Shown: positions 63,677 through 64,000 of the stretch, piece by piece
How positions within the stretch are numbered: position 1 is the first letter of the stretch
Layout of the letters: every line of letters starts with the position of its first letter
From: Polynucleobacter sp. 15G-AUS-farblos
Lineage (GTDB): Bacteria; Pseudomonadota; Gammaproteobacteria; Burkholderiales; Burkholderiaceae
Direction: 5' to 3'
NCBI RefSeq assembly: GCF_018882445.1
Contig: NZ_JACVOM010000002.1
Location: 302,303 to 366,302 of the forward strand
Length of the DNA: 64,000 nucleotides
Made by a program: the position numbers and the translations under genes
The notes under the pieces: model-generated
Seen by the model: the letters and a program-made list of their open reading frames with translations, nothing else
What the model was told of the DNA's origin: nothing
Database searches by the model: none

Positions 63677-64000
63677 ATTTATTGGGGTTGATCTACTATT
63701 ACCCGAGACTTGATGTAAAAACGAGATTTAGAGCTATGCACCAAAAAAATTCAATCGCACACTCATTTTTTGGTCGCTCAGGGCCATACGCTATATAGGG
63801 TTTTGAAGAGGAACGACTTCTTTTAATCCGTTGGTCGCGAGTTCGAATCTCGCCCGACCCACCAGTTATACAAGGTACGTACCGGACACATGCTTTACGT
63901 CCGGTACCGACCACATGGTTTTCACCTTTACCAATCACATCCCCAATACTTTGGGACCAAATGGATTTTCTAGGGCTTGTACCCGCGAAGACTCCATATC
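63677..64000. other. Region upstream of the HTH gene to the window end: no supported gene
   Basis: Apart from repeat copy 3, this stretch has no gene that I can support. Bases 63879-63887 and 63899-63907 (GTACCGGAC / GTCCGGTAC) are a perfect nine-base inverted repeat with an 11-base spacer. A related direct repeat (GTACCG then ACATG-type ends) lies at 63879-63892 and 63904-63917. A minus-strand frame stays open from 63699 to the window end, but part of it is the reverse of the tRNA copy, so it is not called. A gene entering from beyond base 64000 is possible. Confidence 0.5.
63820..63864 (+). repeat. Direct repeat copy 3 (45-base partial tRNA-Lys 3' end)
   Basis: Identical to tRNA-Lys from the first base of the anticodon loop through CCA (45 bases). 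It ends the second cassette. The different lengths of copies 2 and 3 suggest separate integration events or attachment sites of different origin. It is not a functional tRNA. Confidence 0.93.

Noticed and set aside
63699..63938. Minus-strand ORF of 79 residues at the window end
   Set aside because: Its central part (SGEIRTRDQRIKRS) is the reverse translation of the tRNA-Lys 3' copy, a well-known false ORF. The flanking parts show no family I recognise, though a real gene may enter from beyond the window.
1..64000. CRISPR arrays, insertion sequences, prophage structural genes, rRNA
   Set aside because: No regularly spaced repeats, transposase, capsid or tail genes, or rRNA sequences were seen in reading the window.

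Overview
The window looks like a chromosomal segment of a small-genome, moderately AT-rich betaproteobacterium. Gene content and order (zapA-6S RNA, pepA/lptFG, yebC-purD-hemF-nadD-rsfS-rlmH-maf-rng, dnaE/gluQRS, oxc-frc, a large B12 operon) resemble Polynucleobacter or a close Burkholderiaceae relative. The assignment is inference from families and layout; no 16S gene is present. Gene density is high, overlaps of 1-4 bases are common, and I see no insertion sequence, CRISPR array or rRNA.

Layout. 1-3.9 kb: oxalate catabolism (frc, oxc) and a CRP/FNR-type regulator with a well-placed FNR-like site in front of oxc. 4-17.3 kb: one minus-strand, 13-gene cobalamin operon (btuB, cobB, cobU, btuFCD, cobO, cbiB, cobD-like, cobQ, cobT, cobS, cobC) under a cobalamin riboswitch. 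It covers uptake and late assembly or salvage, with no corrin-ring genes here. 17.3-19.3 kb: a dual-CDGSH protein, a small coiled-coil protein, zapA, 6S RNA and a TauE-type permease. 19.3-23.4 kb: malonate use (malonyl-CoA decarboxylase, Bug-type binding protein, malonyl-CoA ligase). 23.5-28.8 kb: lgt, holC, pepA, lptF, lptG. 28.9-33.8 kb: CysB-like regulator, a second Bug protein and a tetronate module (ltnD-otnK-otnC). 33.9-40.8 kb: tRNA-Leu and a housekeeping run. 40.8-45.3 kb: msbA and three lipopolysaccharide glycosyltransferases. 45.3-51.8 kb: dnaE, gluQRS, a DEAD-box helicase and a GlcG-like protein. 51.9-57 kb: a serine-glyoxylate aminotransferase divergent from a GntR regulator and a 1030-residue FAD/Fe-S dehydrogenase, with twin GntR-like operators. 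57-61.3 kb: azlDC, queG, tsaE, amiC.

61.3-64 kb is the accessory part. A complete tRNA-Lys is followed by two partial copies of its 3' end (37 and 45 bases). These bracket two small cassettes. The first holds a putative RelE/ParE-like toxin-antitoxin pair and an unknown small ORF. The second holds an HTH plus AbiEii-type nucleotidyltransferase pair. No integrase lies between the repeats. This tandem, att-flanked arrangement is the most unusual structure in the window.

The core metabolic theme is use of small organic acids (oxalate, malonate, tetronates, glyoxylate or 2-hydroxyacids) typical of humic freshwater bacteria, combined with B12 acquisition and cell-envelope and translation housekeeping genes.
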